A DNA stretch of 64,000 nt from Hofstenia miamia (lineage: Eukaryota > Xenacoelomorpha > Acoela > Hofsteniidae). The stretch lies in NCBI GenBank assembly GCA_900660155.1, contig CABFPE010000547.1, positions 429,163 through 493,162 of the forward strand, read 5' to 3'. Positions 1-11,404 of the stretch are shown piece by piece. The notes under the pieces are model-generated. The model was not told the DNA's origin, made no database searches, and was given only the letters and a program-made list of their open reading frames with translations. The first letter of the stretch is position 1, and each line of letters starts with the position of its first letter. The translations under genes and the position numbers were made by a program.

Positions 1-3
<3 letters not shown>

Positions 4-32
<29 letters not shown>
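4..32. repeat. (TA)n microsatellite
   Basis: Pure TA dinucleotide run at the left edge of the window. It probably continues beyond it. Confidence 0.95.
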
Positions 33-35
<3 letters not shown>

Positions 36-3000
36 TTCTTTTGCGGCATATTACTGTTTTCAACCCTGATCTCCATTGAGCCTTAATAATGGACACTAAA
101 TTGCATTACATAAAATACAGTTTGTCAGCTTTTAGCTTGTTCCTGCAAACTATATGTCATAGCAAGAGTTCTTTGGAGGGAAAGCTTCTTTATTAAATCT
201 CAGTAATAGTTTCCATTTGCTCATTTTGTTGCAGCAACTAATTAAAACTGCTTGTTATATAAATATATCGGAAAGGTTGTTGAACTACTGTCATAGTTTT
301 CTTTGCTACTTTTATGTCCTTACCAATAAGACCCAAAGACTGTATAATGATTGTTATTAGGGTAGAGGAATGAATTGGTCATATTAGTAGTTAGTCTAGC
401 ATTTGGTTTTCACATGTATTTTGTTCAGTGCGATACATGACTGACGAACTTTTGCATTCCTGAACAACGAAGTGGCATTGGGTGTGCATTGCACATTTTT
501 GCCTTCGTGTTTATCTAATTGATTTTTTACTATCAAATTTCTCTTTTTATTCACTTTATAATGAAATATCATAAAATTAACAGAAATTTTAATATTTGAC
601 TAAAGGCATTATAAAGGAAGTAATTTAGCAAAACCAGGTGATTGAGCCACATAATCTAAGGTGAGAAACAATTAATTCATAAACATAACTTACATTTCCA
701 CCAAAGAAATTTGAATAAATCTTTTCTATGTAAAGTTTTGTATAAATTGAAAAAAAATTTTCTAAATCACCCTCAACAACTTAGTTCGAGAAAACTGATA
801 AATCAGAAGAAACGAGGGTTCACCTCTTACATATAGAGAGACTTTATGAACAGGGCAGCTTAAACAAAAAGTTATATGCTTGAATATTTTGTTTGTATAG
901 ACAACATGGAAATAAATATTAATATACATAAAGTAGAAAGGGGAAGAAATGACGAATGCTTATCATTTGCAACTTGATGATATATTTAGTGCAAATGGAA
1001 CAGTTGAAGATCCATGCACTTATTCTCGATCAGCAATCATTTAAACGTATAGAGCATATTTTTGTTGGACAAATAGTTTTTCCAATTATTAACTTTATTC
1101 TTAGTCATAGACGGTATTTGCTGAGGAGAAGTGGTTCCACCTACCAATTTTTATGGTCGTTTGTTGCAAAAAATCCAACTCCATGTTTAGATTATTTTTT
1201 AAAGTTTTGGAAGTACTTTAGGGAGAATTTATCGTTGCCCATTGTTAATTTCATTTCTAAGTACATTTAATGCGAATGCTAGATAATTTAACTGTAGGTC
1301 TTATTAAAAACATTGCACAAGCGTGTAGTTCAAGTCTAAAGGTGGATACTTCAGAAATTATTTTGTTCTTTTCAGTTTCAAAATGTCAGATTTCATTCAA
1401 TTTCTTATTGCACAGATGCAGCTTTCATAATTTACAAAGAATAAATACTTCAAAAGGAACGTGTAAAGAGTTGCCGACACATCAATCAATTTTCATTCAG
1501 ATTTTAGATAAATACAGCATATGTATGAATATTATTTGTAGATAAGCAAATATCACCATTTCTTAGCAGTTTTAATCACATGAAGCCAAGCGTATGTATA
1601 ATGTATATGTTGCATTCGAAACCGCAAACGCAATCTGTTTTTAAATTTATGATTGAAGCAAAGGTTTCTATAATAGCACTTCTATTCTGCTTCAAGCAAA
1701 AAAATATATCAAATATTGAAAAATACAGATCTATTGCTAAAAACTATGTAGAATTATGCTATCTACTTTACAGAAGGAAGATTTTTAAAACTTTTGTCAT
1801 CATTGGAAATTTTATGAGTAATATAGCATGATCTATATATTGCTGCGGTAAAATTTCAAATATGATTCATATAATTTGACATTTCACATTAAATTCAGTT
1901 GAAGTGCCCCATTGAAACATCTTAAAAGAAGCCACAAAAAAGCACTTTACTAAAAGCTTTCTAAAAAATTTGTTTTATTAACTATGATATTTAGCTGAAA
2001 ACGGAATAGTTAAATCTGTTAAAAATATTTTAAGATGTATGTCTTTGAATGTATTTGCTGTAAAATTACAAATATTTTTAACGCATGCCAGCCTGTTGAG
2101 TCTATCTATGACTCCACTGAAAGTCAAAGAAAAAATTAGAAAATTACCCTTTATTGGAACTAGATGAATATCAATAATTATTGAAGTGGAGAAAAAAGTT
2201 TATATACAATGTATTTTAAATTAATAATTTCAGTTAGAAGAAAATGAAATGATCATTGATATTTTTATTAAATGTAATTCTGCAAATATATTTCATTCGT
2301 CAATAGGAAGAAATTAGGTTCATGTAACAATCTGCGGAATGGTTTTTTCAATTTCTTGGATAATACATTTGGTGAGAGAATCAGTTGTTATTAAATATAG
2401 AATGGTATATTACCAACTACATAATATTTCATTGATATGTTAATGAACTTGTACTCATTTTTCAAGAATATAATCCTAACTTCAATTTTTCAATAGATAA
2501 ATGAATGTCTTTATTTCAAACGCGGCTTGGCTAAGCATTCTCGTTTACAGAAAGCAATTTTTCTTTGTTGTAGAGGGTTTATTTTATTTTATTTTATTGT
2601 CTTTACTTTCCATTTTAGAGAATCTTAGTGATCTTGGGATGTTCCTAAACTTATGAATCTGATTTAAGGCTGTGTATTTTTAACCAATTTGCATTTAAAT
2701 AATTTGCGTTCGATTTTAGTGGGCAGCCATTAGGTTTAAAATTTTAAACTGTTGTTGATTAAACTTTAATCGCAATCCTATTAAACATCATGGCCATACA
2801 TATTAAATTTTACATGCATGCCACTATATTTTGAAATATTAAATTGATTTTTAGTCGACCTCTGCTACCTGCATTCAAATTTCTTTAATTCAATTCTTAT
2901 AAAGTTCTATCAATTTTTAGGAAATATTCATCATAAACTATTCCATTCTTGTCTAGAGATTCTTCAACAAATTTCTAAGGAGTTCATGGTGAAAGTTCTT

Positions 3001-3471
3001 CCACAACAAAAATTTGTTTACTTTGTAAACTAATTACTCAATTGATGCATAAGGTGGGTTCCACGGAGCTATATATAACGATAGTGCAATAATATAACAT
3101 TGATATTTCAAGTATTCCTTAAGCCTGGTATTGTGCGTAAACATACGTTTTCTTGTTTGTAGACCTCTCTTAATTAAGTTCTGCACAATCTTAAGTGATA
3201 ATATAGAAGAGAGTAAGCTTGCTACTATCTTAACTAAGTGATTTTGTTCAAATGCACAACTCGTATCATCAATACATTAATATGGGGCAGCGCTCTATAA
3301 TTAGGAAGCAATTTTCATTCATTGAATAATATTTTAAATTATACAGAAGAAGGATTGATAGAGGAACAGCATGTCGGCATTGGTTTGCTCAGTTACGTTG
3401 ACATTGATATAATATACAATTGATGCATTTATAAAAATATAAATAAATCATTTTGTATATCGTGCATTTAT

Positions 3472-3476
<5 letters not shown>
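33..3476. other. No gene recognised
   Basis: AT-rich sequence with no domain, RNA gene or transposon core that I can identify. A short (ATTTT)n run lies near 2577-2600. Several 80-100 codon open frames at 948-1831 match nothing I know and are treated as chance (see rejected list). Confidence 0.5.

Positions 3477-3534
<58 letters not shown>
3477..3534. repeat. (TA)n microsatellite
   Basis: About 58 bp of uninterrupted TA dinucleotide. Confidence 0.95.
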
Positions 3535-3539
<5 letters not shown>

Positions 3540-3739
3540 AATAATTTTTTATTGGGTCGCAAATAATCTTTTTTTCATAAGAGTGTATGAATTTGAGGGT
3601 TAATACAACTTGTGCTGTGTACTAATCATATCTTATTTCATTATTCTAACATAAATACTTTTACTGAATGATATTTTCTGTATTTACTCACTTTACTCAA
3701 AAATCTTACGCCATAAAAAACTCTTCAAAATGACAGATG

Positions 3740-4140
3740 CACCCAGAGTTGCCCATAACAAAGCTGGGTGTGAAAACAGTCAAACCAACTCGCGGGTAGC
3801 TTCAAAAAATAGAGGTTCGGGTTACTGATCACTCTTAGATGGGGTGGATATTGGGCCATTTACAATAAATATGGTGGAAAAAACTAACAGATTTAAGGAG
3901 TAATTTAAGAAGTCAAACATGATTTGTGTAATTTATATTTAATTTCGTTGTTTTTATTGACTTTTTTGTTAAAACTTTTTTTTGCGTTTTATGCTAGTAA
4001 TATTTTTTGATCAATTGAATCATGGATCAGTGCTAGATAAATTAGATTTTGGGTCATTGCGAGTAGGGTCGATTGGTGAGTATTGTTTGGATCTGTATTG
4101 ATGGAGCGAGTCGGATGACGGGTCAAAAACTGACCCGTTT
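3740..4140. repeat. GC-richer patch with a perfect hairpin, possible MITE
   Basis: This patch stands out from its AT-rich surroundings through GGGT/ACCC-type words at both sides. At its right side is a perfect 8-bp stem (ACGGGTCA / TGACCCGT, 4118-4138) with a 5-base loop. Such subterminal words are common in short hAT-type non-autonomous elements, but I found no convincing terminal repeats or target duplication. The assignment is therefore only a suggestion. Confidence 0.3.
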
Positions 4141-4827
4141 TCGATTTTGTAAGATTCTGCTTTTCAAAATTGCACTAGATTTAGTTGCATCTGTTGTGTC
4201 ACGTGACAAGAAATCCATTTTTTTAAATTGTTGTTCTGCTTGTAATATCATTATTCAATTCAAATCAAATATTCCAACGTCTTAAATATTATATATAGAA
4301 ACAATTGAAATTATATTTATTTCAAAAAATAAAAAATGATGCAATACAATACATCAGACATTTCATTTTTTAAAATATTTATGTGAATGACTGTATTGGA
4401 TATTACTGCATAGAACCATGTTATCTATGAGTGAATAAATTATGTTTTTTCAAACGTAATTATTTAGTGATGAAACATTTATACTATGCCATCATTCACC
4501 TAGACATTTTATTCAAAACAATTTTTATAACAAAATCTACTAAAAACTTGCAAATTTGAAACAAATATTCTCTGATTAACAATGATGTCAAGCACATTAA
4601 TACCCCTCCTTCCCAACCACCCAATCAAGCATAAGCAATTAAGATGAAAACATCCCCTAATATGTGAACAACTCTTAATGATTTCTGCAACTTTTTTCCA
4701 CGAAATGTTAATATATTCTAAAACAAAAAAAAATTGCAAACCTTGAATGGCTTCTGCTAGAAGTAATTGAAGCAGGGTTAAGTTATTCTTGAACTTTTGA
4801 ATTTAAGACATCAAAACATTCAAGCTC

Positions 4828-4859
4828 GAGTTTTGTGATAAATTATGCGTATTACTCAC
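4828..4859 (+). promoter_or_regulatory. Conserved upstream element of the small gene at 5041
   Basis: Starts GAGTTTTGTGATAAATTATG and ends GTATTACTCAC. 29 of 32 bases match, in the same relative orientation, an element upstream of the paralogous gene at 17767-17973. The distance to the ATG is about 181 bp here and about 149 bp at the paralogue, while the sequence between is poorly conserved. This suggests a retained cis-regulatory site, or the edge of the original duplication. The reverse strand of the element begins GTGAGT, like a splice donor, which may be coincidence. Confidence 0.5.
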
Positions 4860-4999
4860 ATGATTTTAATGATGCAAATTTAAAGCATAGCATATATACA
4901 TATTTAAATAATCTAATATATGAAAAAATAATACTAATATTCGATAAAAGTTTTTTAAAAATGGTTTAAAAATGTATGATTTGAAGTCAAATACATTGA

Positions 5000-5005
5000 T
5001 ATAAA
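5000..5005 (+). promoter_or_regulatory. TATA box of the small gene at 5041
   Basis: TATAAA followed by TAACC, 36-41 bp before the ATG. The paralogous gene at 17973 (-) has TATAAA at 44-49 bp. With a TATA box this close, transcription would start only about 10-15 bases before the ATG, giving a very short 5' leader. In such AT-rich DNA the motif alone means little. The shared position in both copies is the support. Confidence 0.45.
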
Positions 5006-5040
5006 TAACCGATCATGCTTATACAGGGCGCCATTAAAAT

Positions 5041-5262
5041 ATGTCTGACAAATTAGATAAACAAACAAGAAATTCGTTAAAAACAAAATTGCGTTATTCT
5101 GATGTATCATTAGTTAGTAAAGATTTAAGTGAAAGCACAGGCATACAATTTACAAAGGAAGAAACGCAAAATCCTAATGCTTTCCTCTCAGCTTTGGAGA
5201 ATGTCAATCCAAAAGTCTGGTGGAATAAACTCGCATCCATTTTCAAAAATGAAAACTATTGA
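5041..5262 (+). CDS. Small paralogous protein A (73 aa), family unknown
   Basis: Complete ATG-to-stop frame of 73 codons. The product is hydrophilic at the N terminus, has a central K-L-R-Y-S-D-V block at about residues 16-22 and K-D-L-S soon after, and ends in an aromatic W-W-N-K-L-A-S-I block at about 60-67. No signal peptide or membrane segment is visible. It aligns over nearly its whole length with the product of 17767-17973 (-): LRY[SA]D[VI], DLS, then P..[FL]L..L, PK..W[WF]NKL.SI and a final Y, with one gap of about three residues. Retention of these positions between two diverged copies indicates selection on a protein. The predicted helical, tryptophan-containing layout is loosely like small death-fold or DNA-binding bundles, but I recognise no family. 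Upstream lie a TATA box and an element shared with the paralogue. No intron is needed. The ATG is the first in frame. Confidence 0.65.
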   Translation: MSDKLDKQTRNSLKTKLRYSDVSLVSKDLSESTGIQFTKEETQNPNAFLSALENVNPKVWWNKLASIFKNENY

Positions 5263-5445
5263 GGAACTGTAAATAATGTACATTATTTTGTAAAAAATTA
5301 TTCATAGTAATTTCTTATTTTTCAACTAATCTATTTTTTTATTCCGAGTAAATGTTTGCACTATTTTTCAATGATATAGCAAGAATTTTCATTAAACACC
5401 CTTTAAAGATAACTTTTTTACGTTAAGAGGTCACCATGAAATGCA

Positions 5446-5594
5446 TATAAATATATATATATATATATATATGTAAATATTCATATATATATATTTGCAT
5501 ATATATAATATATATGCATATAAAAAAATATATATATAAATAAATAAATATATGTATATATATATATGTACATATATGCATACATATATATATA
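5446..5594. repeat. Compound TA/TATG/TAAA microsatellite ending at an N
   Basis: Mixture of (TA)n, ATGTATA and AAATA words ending at a single N at 5595. The N probably marks a contig join inside low-complexity DNA. Confidence 0.9.
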
Positions 5595-5599
5595 NACGA

Positions 5600-6100
5600 T
5601 CACTGTTGTTTGTGCGGCCTACAGCAGAGAAAACTTCTGGAGTTAAGATATTTTAGCTCCTCTAATTTTTCTTGTTGCTCTGTGAAATATTTCTACAGAT
5701 GCAGCTTGTGGTTCACTCTCGGATGCAAATGAATTGAAACTAAAATCTTCATAAAACTGACAGCTTCATTATGCTGTTTTTCAATCCATCTCAGTTTTTG
5801 CAAACTTCATGTTCACACCAAGTAGGCTTCTCCTCCTTCAATTTTCTCTTTAGGCCTTTAAAATGTTGTGTCTTCTCCAATATTCATAATTTTTATTGCG
5901 TCTTGGTTGGCAGCATCAAAAATGGCAATTCCACAAATTTTGGAATTTTCTCTCATTCTTTATTTGTGTTGTGTTACAATTCTTCTTCGTCTATTTTTCT
6001 ATAAAGACTTTCACTTCATAACAAAATTTCCAAATTTTTTAATGCATGTTGAAATTGTTGCATTGGAATGCATGCTCTGTTCCAAATGCCTTTAAATTTC
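5600..6100 (-). pseudogene. Decayed copy of a multicopy uncharacterised invertebrate gene family
   Basis: On the minus strand, conceptual translation in shifting frames gives IFDAANQDAIKIMNIGED at about 5870-5930. Further downstream it gives a segment ending LTPEVFSAVGRTNNSD just before the N at 5595. From memory these resemble a multicopy protein family of insects and Hydra with an FDIAHADALxxM-IxED block followed by a TPE-x-x-x-ALDRTK-like block. Several in-frame stops and at least two frame changes separate the blocks, so this is a dead fragment. Plus-strand open frames over the same stretch are shadows. The family function is unknown to me. It behaves like mobile or frequently duplicated DNA. 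Confidence 0.4.
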
Positions 6101-6222
6101 TTTTAAGTCTGAACTGCTCTTTCTTAATATGGCTAATGATTAATTTAATATAACATCATATTCTTTGAAGAGCCTAAAAGACTGAATTTTGTAAGTGAAG
6201 AATCTGAGCAAATATTTAATAA

Positions 6223-6228
<6 letters not shown>

Positions 6229-6264
<36 letters not shown>
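6229..6264. repeat. (TA)n microsatellite
   Basis: 36 bp of TA dinucleotide directly next to the decayed gene remnant. Confidence 0.95.
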
Positions 6265-6266
<2 letters not shown>

Positions 6267-6649
6267 GATTCGGAAAATCATCATCAGTAACAAATATGCG
6301 TCGAAATAAATACTTACAATTAACTACATTATAATAATACAAATGACTACTGCATGCACACTAGAATTAATTTTAATGTTACCATGCTTTGTTGTTTATT
6401 ATTAATTGATGTTACATCTAACACAATCGTGTTTATACAAAGGCTAATTCTTCATATATATATATATATCCATGTCCAGTACTGGCAGTTTGCATTTTCT
6501 TGTATATTTCTCATAATATGCAGCACACTTTATGATGAAAGGCCAGAATAATTTATTGAATCTATAAATTTTTACATTGCACAAATTGAATAGGGGATTA
6601 ATTTTTTATTTATGAGTTTCAGGTTTTCTCAAAACAAAATTTTTGGACA

Positions 6650-6691
6650 TGAATCCAGTGCCCCCCCTCCCCTCATAATATATAGCGCCTG
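6650..6691 (-). repeat. hAT-like element terminus (orphan)
   Basis: Read on the minus strand it begins CAGGCGCTATATATTATGAG and runs into a G7 tract and GCACTGG. This is the CAG-x-GGCG start plus GGGGGCA pattern seen at several other places in the window (18337, 24400, 36200, 47346). The other end of this copy was not found. Confidence 0.35.
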
Positions 6692-6695
6692 TATC

Positions 6696-6758
<63 letters not shown>

Positions 6759-6759
6759 T

Positions 6760-6794
<35 letters not shown>

Positions 6795-6828
6795 TATTAG
6801 ACATATATATATATATATATATATATAT
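6696..6828. repeat. (GATA)n followed by (TA)n
   Basis: About 100 bp of GATA tetranucleotide with one GATT interruption near 6758, then (TA)n at 6802-6828. The same GATA/TA pairing, in the opposite order, occurs at 31855-31966. Confidence 0.95.
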
Positions 6829-9800
6829 CAAGATGTTTTGAATATCATGTTTTTAAGTAATCATCAAGCTAAGGACTAAATAAACATTGTACCAAATGAC
6901 ACCAAGACAAGTATTTATATGAAACTTCCGTATTGCAGTAACCAAGTCATTAAAGTGAAGAAATAAGTTCTAATAATGAACAGAAAATTAAAACAAACAA
7001 CGATAGTAGCAATATCTACATCATTTAAGACTTCTAACGTCATTGAAAACAAAGACTCAATTCTGAAAAATTTAGTTTCTTCTTTAATATTAAATACGAA
7101 TAAAATTATTGTAAAAAATCATAAATCACCGAAACTAGAAGACTCTAATAACCAGAATAAAAGAACATCTAAATTGACATCTAAGATCAGAAATATGTTT
7201 ACATAAACATACTGAAAAAGAAAACAATTTCTATATAGCCCTAGGATCGACTATATAAAAATCGGTGAAGCAATATACATTAATGAAACTAAGAAAGATC
7301 AACTATTAAATTTAAAACAAATCATGTTAACATTAAATTTATTTTAGAAGTGCATGAAATATTTATTTATAAAGTATAGTTATTGTAAATTCATTACTGC
7401 ATTACTGTTATGCTGAAGATGACTTAACGTTCAGCAAACATGAAATGTGTGGATTGTTTTGATAATTATTACTTAAAGGAGCATTCCTTAATATGAAGTC
7501 TTTGATGTCTTAACAAACTAATACTAAGAAAGTTATATTTGATGGAAACTTTTTATAAATTAAATTCCAATTGGGATGAATTTGCAGTTTTCTTCAATTA
7601 TGTTTGCAGCATTTACGAAACATCGTTAAGACAATAGCAATTTCTTCGAAATACATTGCTATATGTGATCGATTATAGTAACTGTTAATGCATGTTACTA
7701 TATATTGTCAAATTTCAACTATCATAGAATTTTGTGTTCAGTTATGTGAATTACTCATCAAAATTGAACGTATTTTTGCAAATACTCACACGTTGTAAAA
7801 TCCATTCAATTTTTAATATCATTTTCATTGATAAAATTGAAAATTTCCGAAAATCTCATTTTCGTATATTTGTTAAAACAAATGGTCGAAAATTCGTAGT
7901 GTGACAATAGTAAAAAACTAGTGTTGATATTTCTAATGCAAATATATCCACCTCCTTGTTTTTGATCGCTTTTTGGATAGAGATCCACTGAATTCTTAAG
8001 TAGCGTTCAGATCTACAACTTTGAACACAACTTTTTCGAATTTAATGAGGTTGCCAGCAAAACTTGTATGTGTGAACGCAAAAAAACTTTGTTGTCAACA
8101 AAATTTTCACATTTTAATCGATTCTACTTTGGCTGACAACTTTTGGAGAGATAATCTTGTATTTGAAGCATGCTTTGTTATAACCGGAATTTATTATCAC
8201 TTAATGAAATAGGAATAAATTATTAATTAGAAAAAAATTTTTTCAATATGGAAACAAAACTATTTTTTCACGGTGGCCCGTGCCCTAAATATTCCGTATT
8301 GAGGGCGACAATGCAGTAATTTATGTGCTCTTTAACAAAATTATGCTTCAACTTACCAAGTAAAAAAACACTGCATAATATCTTAACATTATAGATGAGA
8401 GTTTCTGCTGAAAACCAAAAACTCGGTTTTCATTTTTTCTCGGTTTGGTTTCGCTTTTGACTGAAAACTACGGATTTGTAGATTTGTAGATTTTTTCATT
8501 GTGCAACCGAATCTTAAAGGAAAGCTATCACATTTGCTGTTCTAATGTGTGTGTGTGTGTGTTACATACTTTACTAAATTAATGAGAAGTCTTTGTTTAC
8601 TGCAAAACATGGGTTCTGGTGTTTTCCTGATCAAGAATCAACTATACTCTTTTGGCTATTATCCTCCAAAAATGGTAGTCAGCATCTTGCAACTGGTTTA
8701 GGCTGTTGTTGCTTATCCTCAATCAAAGAATTCACAATCACTTACATGCAAGGCACTTCAAGTTGAAAGTTTCTTTGACAATTCAGTGAATGCTTCCATT
8801 GCTTAATGCACTTGCAATTTTCACTTTTGATCTTCTTCAATCACTTCAAAACAAGACTTATATTCTCATTGCATCTGAAACTCATTTGCCTATCCATCAA
8901 AAGGAATCATCCAATTAGAATTTTAAACTTCATTAATATATTTTGACAAAGTACGCATTGCAATTATATCTGTTCTATAGACTGAAAAAATATCATCTTT
9001 GCAGATTATTTCAAATTTAGTGCGAGTTCAAACATAGAATTGCAAGGGATTTGCAGACACTTCAATTCATAGAAGGGTTTAATGAATAGAATTTTAATGG
9101 TTTTATAATAGTTATTATATGCCTATGGTTTGTTAAAATAACAAGTTATTCAAATTTTAATGATGGAGTAAGGAGTGACTTAGGTCAGAATGAAATAAGT
9201 GTGTTGGCTTAATCTCAAATCATGCAGCAAATTGTGCATCTGCAGTAAACTAGTTAAATTTGACAGTTATATATTTGTGTATTTGAAATAATAAATTTCT
9301 GAAATATTACACAAAGAGTGCATTTTGACATAACTAACAATTTCTTTTGGTTATCAACAGTAGATAAGAATGAGGAAAGATTGTTATATTGAGATACTTT
9401 GAGGTGGGAAAACTCTGCTGTAGATATTTTCAATGCAGAAATGCATAACAATAAGTAACCCCATCTAGGGACAGATATTTTGATAAAATTTAATTGATGA
9501 AGTGAATTTTTTTACAAAGTTCATAAAATTTTGTAATTTTATGCTTATGAAAATGTAAAAATAACTTTTCCATGGTGAATGAATTCAAATTTTACCACCT
9601 AAATCCTTGTAAAAGCAGAATATTGTGTTAAAAGCTTTTTATATTTGATTACAATTTCTGTTAACAGAGTTATGATGGGTTCATTGCAACAAGCAATGTT
9701 TAAACATGTAATAAGCATTAACATGATTTTAAAGGAAAATAATTCATAAATTGAAAGGCTAATAATGTTGGTGGAATTAGTATGAAAAAATGCAGTAAAA

Positions 9801-11163
9801 TTCTATTTTGATGAACAAAAATTTCTAAATGTATTAAGATTGCACATGCAAGGTGAAAAAGTAAAAACTCAATTGCTATTGAGAATTCTAATCCATTGAA
9901 CCCTAGAATTCTTATTGTTATTTTTCATTTTATGCTGCTTAGTCAATAAAAGCTCATTATTCTTCTTCCATGGAAGCATCATTAGTCATTTATATATGAA
10001 ACACTTCCCACTGTACTGCATATAATGATATGTTGTCGTATTGGCTTTACACTAAGGAACCTATTCAATGTTAGCATAGAAACACTAACTCATGAATTCA
10101 CTATTTTCTTCAATAGATAGGAGCAATGTTAGAAATGTGTATCCACTTTAGAGTTTATTTTCTTTTGTATCTAAGTGTGAGATTTTTTGAATGCTTAAGG
10201 CAACGTGTTTTAATAATGTACTATTCTATTGTGTGAGAATATTTTTAAAATGCAATAATTAATATTGTATTACTCAGTGTAATGATAAAACATGGTAATT
10301 TGTGTTTAGGATATGAAGAATTAGTACTAATATTTTGTAAATTGCATAAAGAAGTACTACACCTTTTCAAAATTTATTATTGAAACATTAAATCAAGTTC
10401 ATAAGAAATGAGATCAATTTCAGAAAACTAGGATCAAATGCAAAAAATTAAGCTCAAATTCGGAATTTTCAAAATCGTCATGTCCATAAAATAATTTGCA
10501 TGGGGAAACTTAATATGGATTTGAATCCAAAATGATCTTTAAATATGTTAGTTTGTTGTTCTTACACGTATATGAAATAACTCAAATCACATTATTACAC
10601 TAATTGAATAATGCTTAATGGCCACATATTTAAATGATATTATATTTATGTAAATCAAATTTTGCACATTAGGTTATTCATCAGTAAGTGTGAGTTTTAA
10701 TCAATTAAATTTCTGCTCTGAAATTTGTCTAAGCTAATGAAATTATAAAATTTAAAAATTTTTCTCATAGAATATTTAGGTACAAACTGATATTTAATGA
10801 AGATTAATAGCATAGAAAGTCATTAAACAATAGATCTCCAAAATGGTGTGCTTTAATAATTAATGTAGATGGCTATTGCAAAAGTGTGAATTTTAAAATT
10901 TTCTTTAAAACTTTTAGTGAATCTACATTTCATGTATCAGAAAAGAAAAAATTACTTTTATATTGTGCTAATCATTGCATATTTTTATATGTAGTGAAAG
11001 TACTAAAATATCAGTTGAAATATTCATATCAAATTTGCCAATTTTCATTATCAAAAGTATCTAAGTAGCCAATTTATAGTAATTTAAAAATATATTTTAT
11101 TTTGCACGATGGAGGTAACGAAGTTTTATTTTAATATATTAGATCTATAAAGAACCTTCTAGA
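6829..11163. other. No gene recognised
   Basis: AT-rich DNA. A (TG)n run lies at 8546-8562. An open frame at 6976-7206 (76 codons, rich in Lys, Asn and Ser) has composition typical of chance reading in AT-rich DNA and no recognisable domain. The 8580-8900 stretch is slightly richer in GC but shows no readable frame. Confidence 0.5.
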
Positions 11164-11404
11164 ACAAATCCATAACAGAGATATCCAAATTATAAATTAC
11201 TGCTGTCATATAGTACAACAAACTAAAGTCATTTACATAACAATTGACATAATCAAATTTGAACAAATTCAATNNNNNNNNNNNNNNNNNNNNNACAAAT
11301 CCATAACAGAGATATCCAAATTATAAATTACTGCTGTCATATAGTACAACAAACTAAAGTCATTTACATAACAATTGACATAATCAAATTTGAACAAATT
11401 CAAT
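11164..11404. repeat. Exact 110-bp duplication flanking an N gap (assembly artefact)
   Basis: Bases 11164-11273 and 11295-11404 are identical as far as I can read and are separated by 21 Ns (11274-11294). Identical sequence on both sides of a short gap is the signature of two overlapping contigs that were placed end to end rather than merged. The real locus most likely has one copy. Confidence 0.85.

Noticed and set aside
948-1831. Three successive plus-strand open frames (956-1270, 1270-1545, 1580-1831) that might be a decayed receptor gene
   Set aside because: The short peptide read from the ATG at 948 has a receptor-like N terminus (N-G-T, D-P-C), but no membrane-segment order, conserved motif or consistent frame follows. 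AT-rich DNA gives such frames by chance.
6976-7206. 76-codon open frame rich in Lys, Asn, Ser and Thr
   Set aside because: Composition follows the AT-rich background. No domain, paralogue or promoter arrangement was seen.
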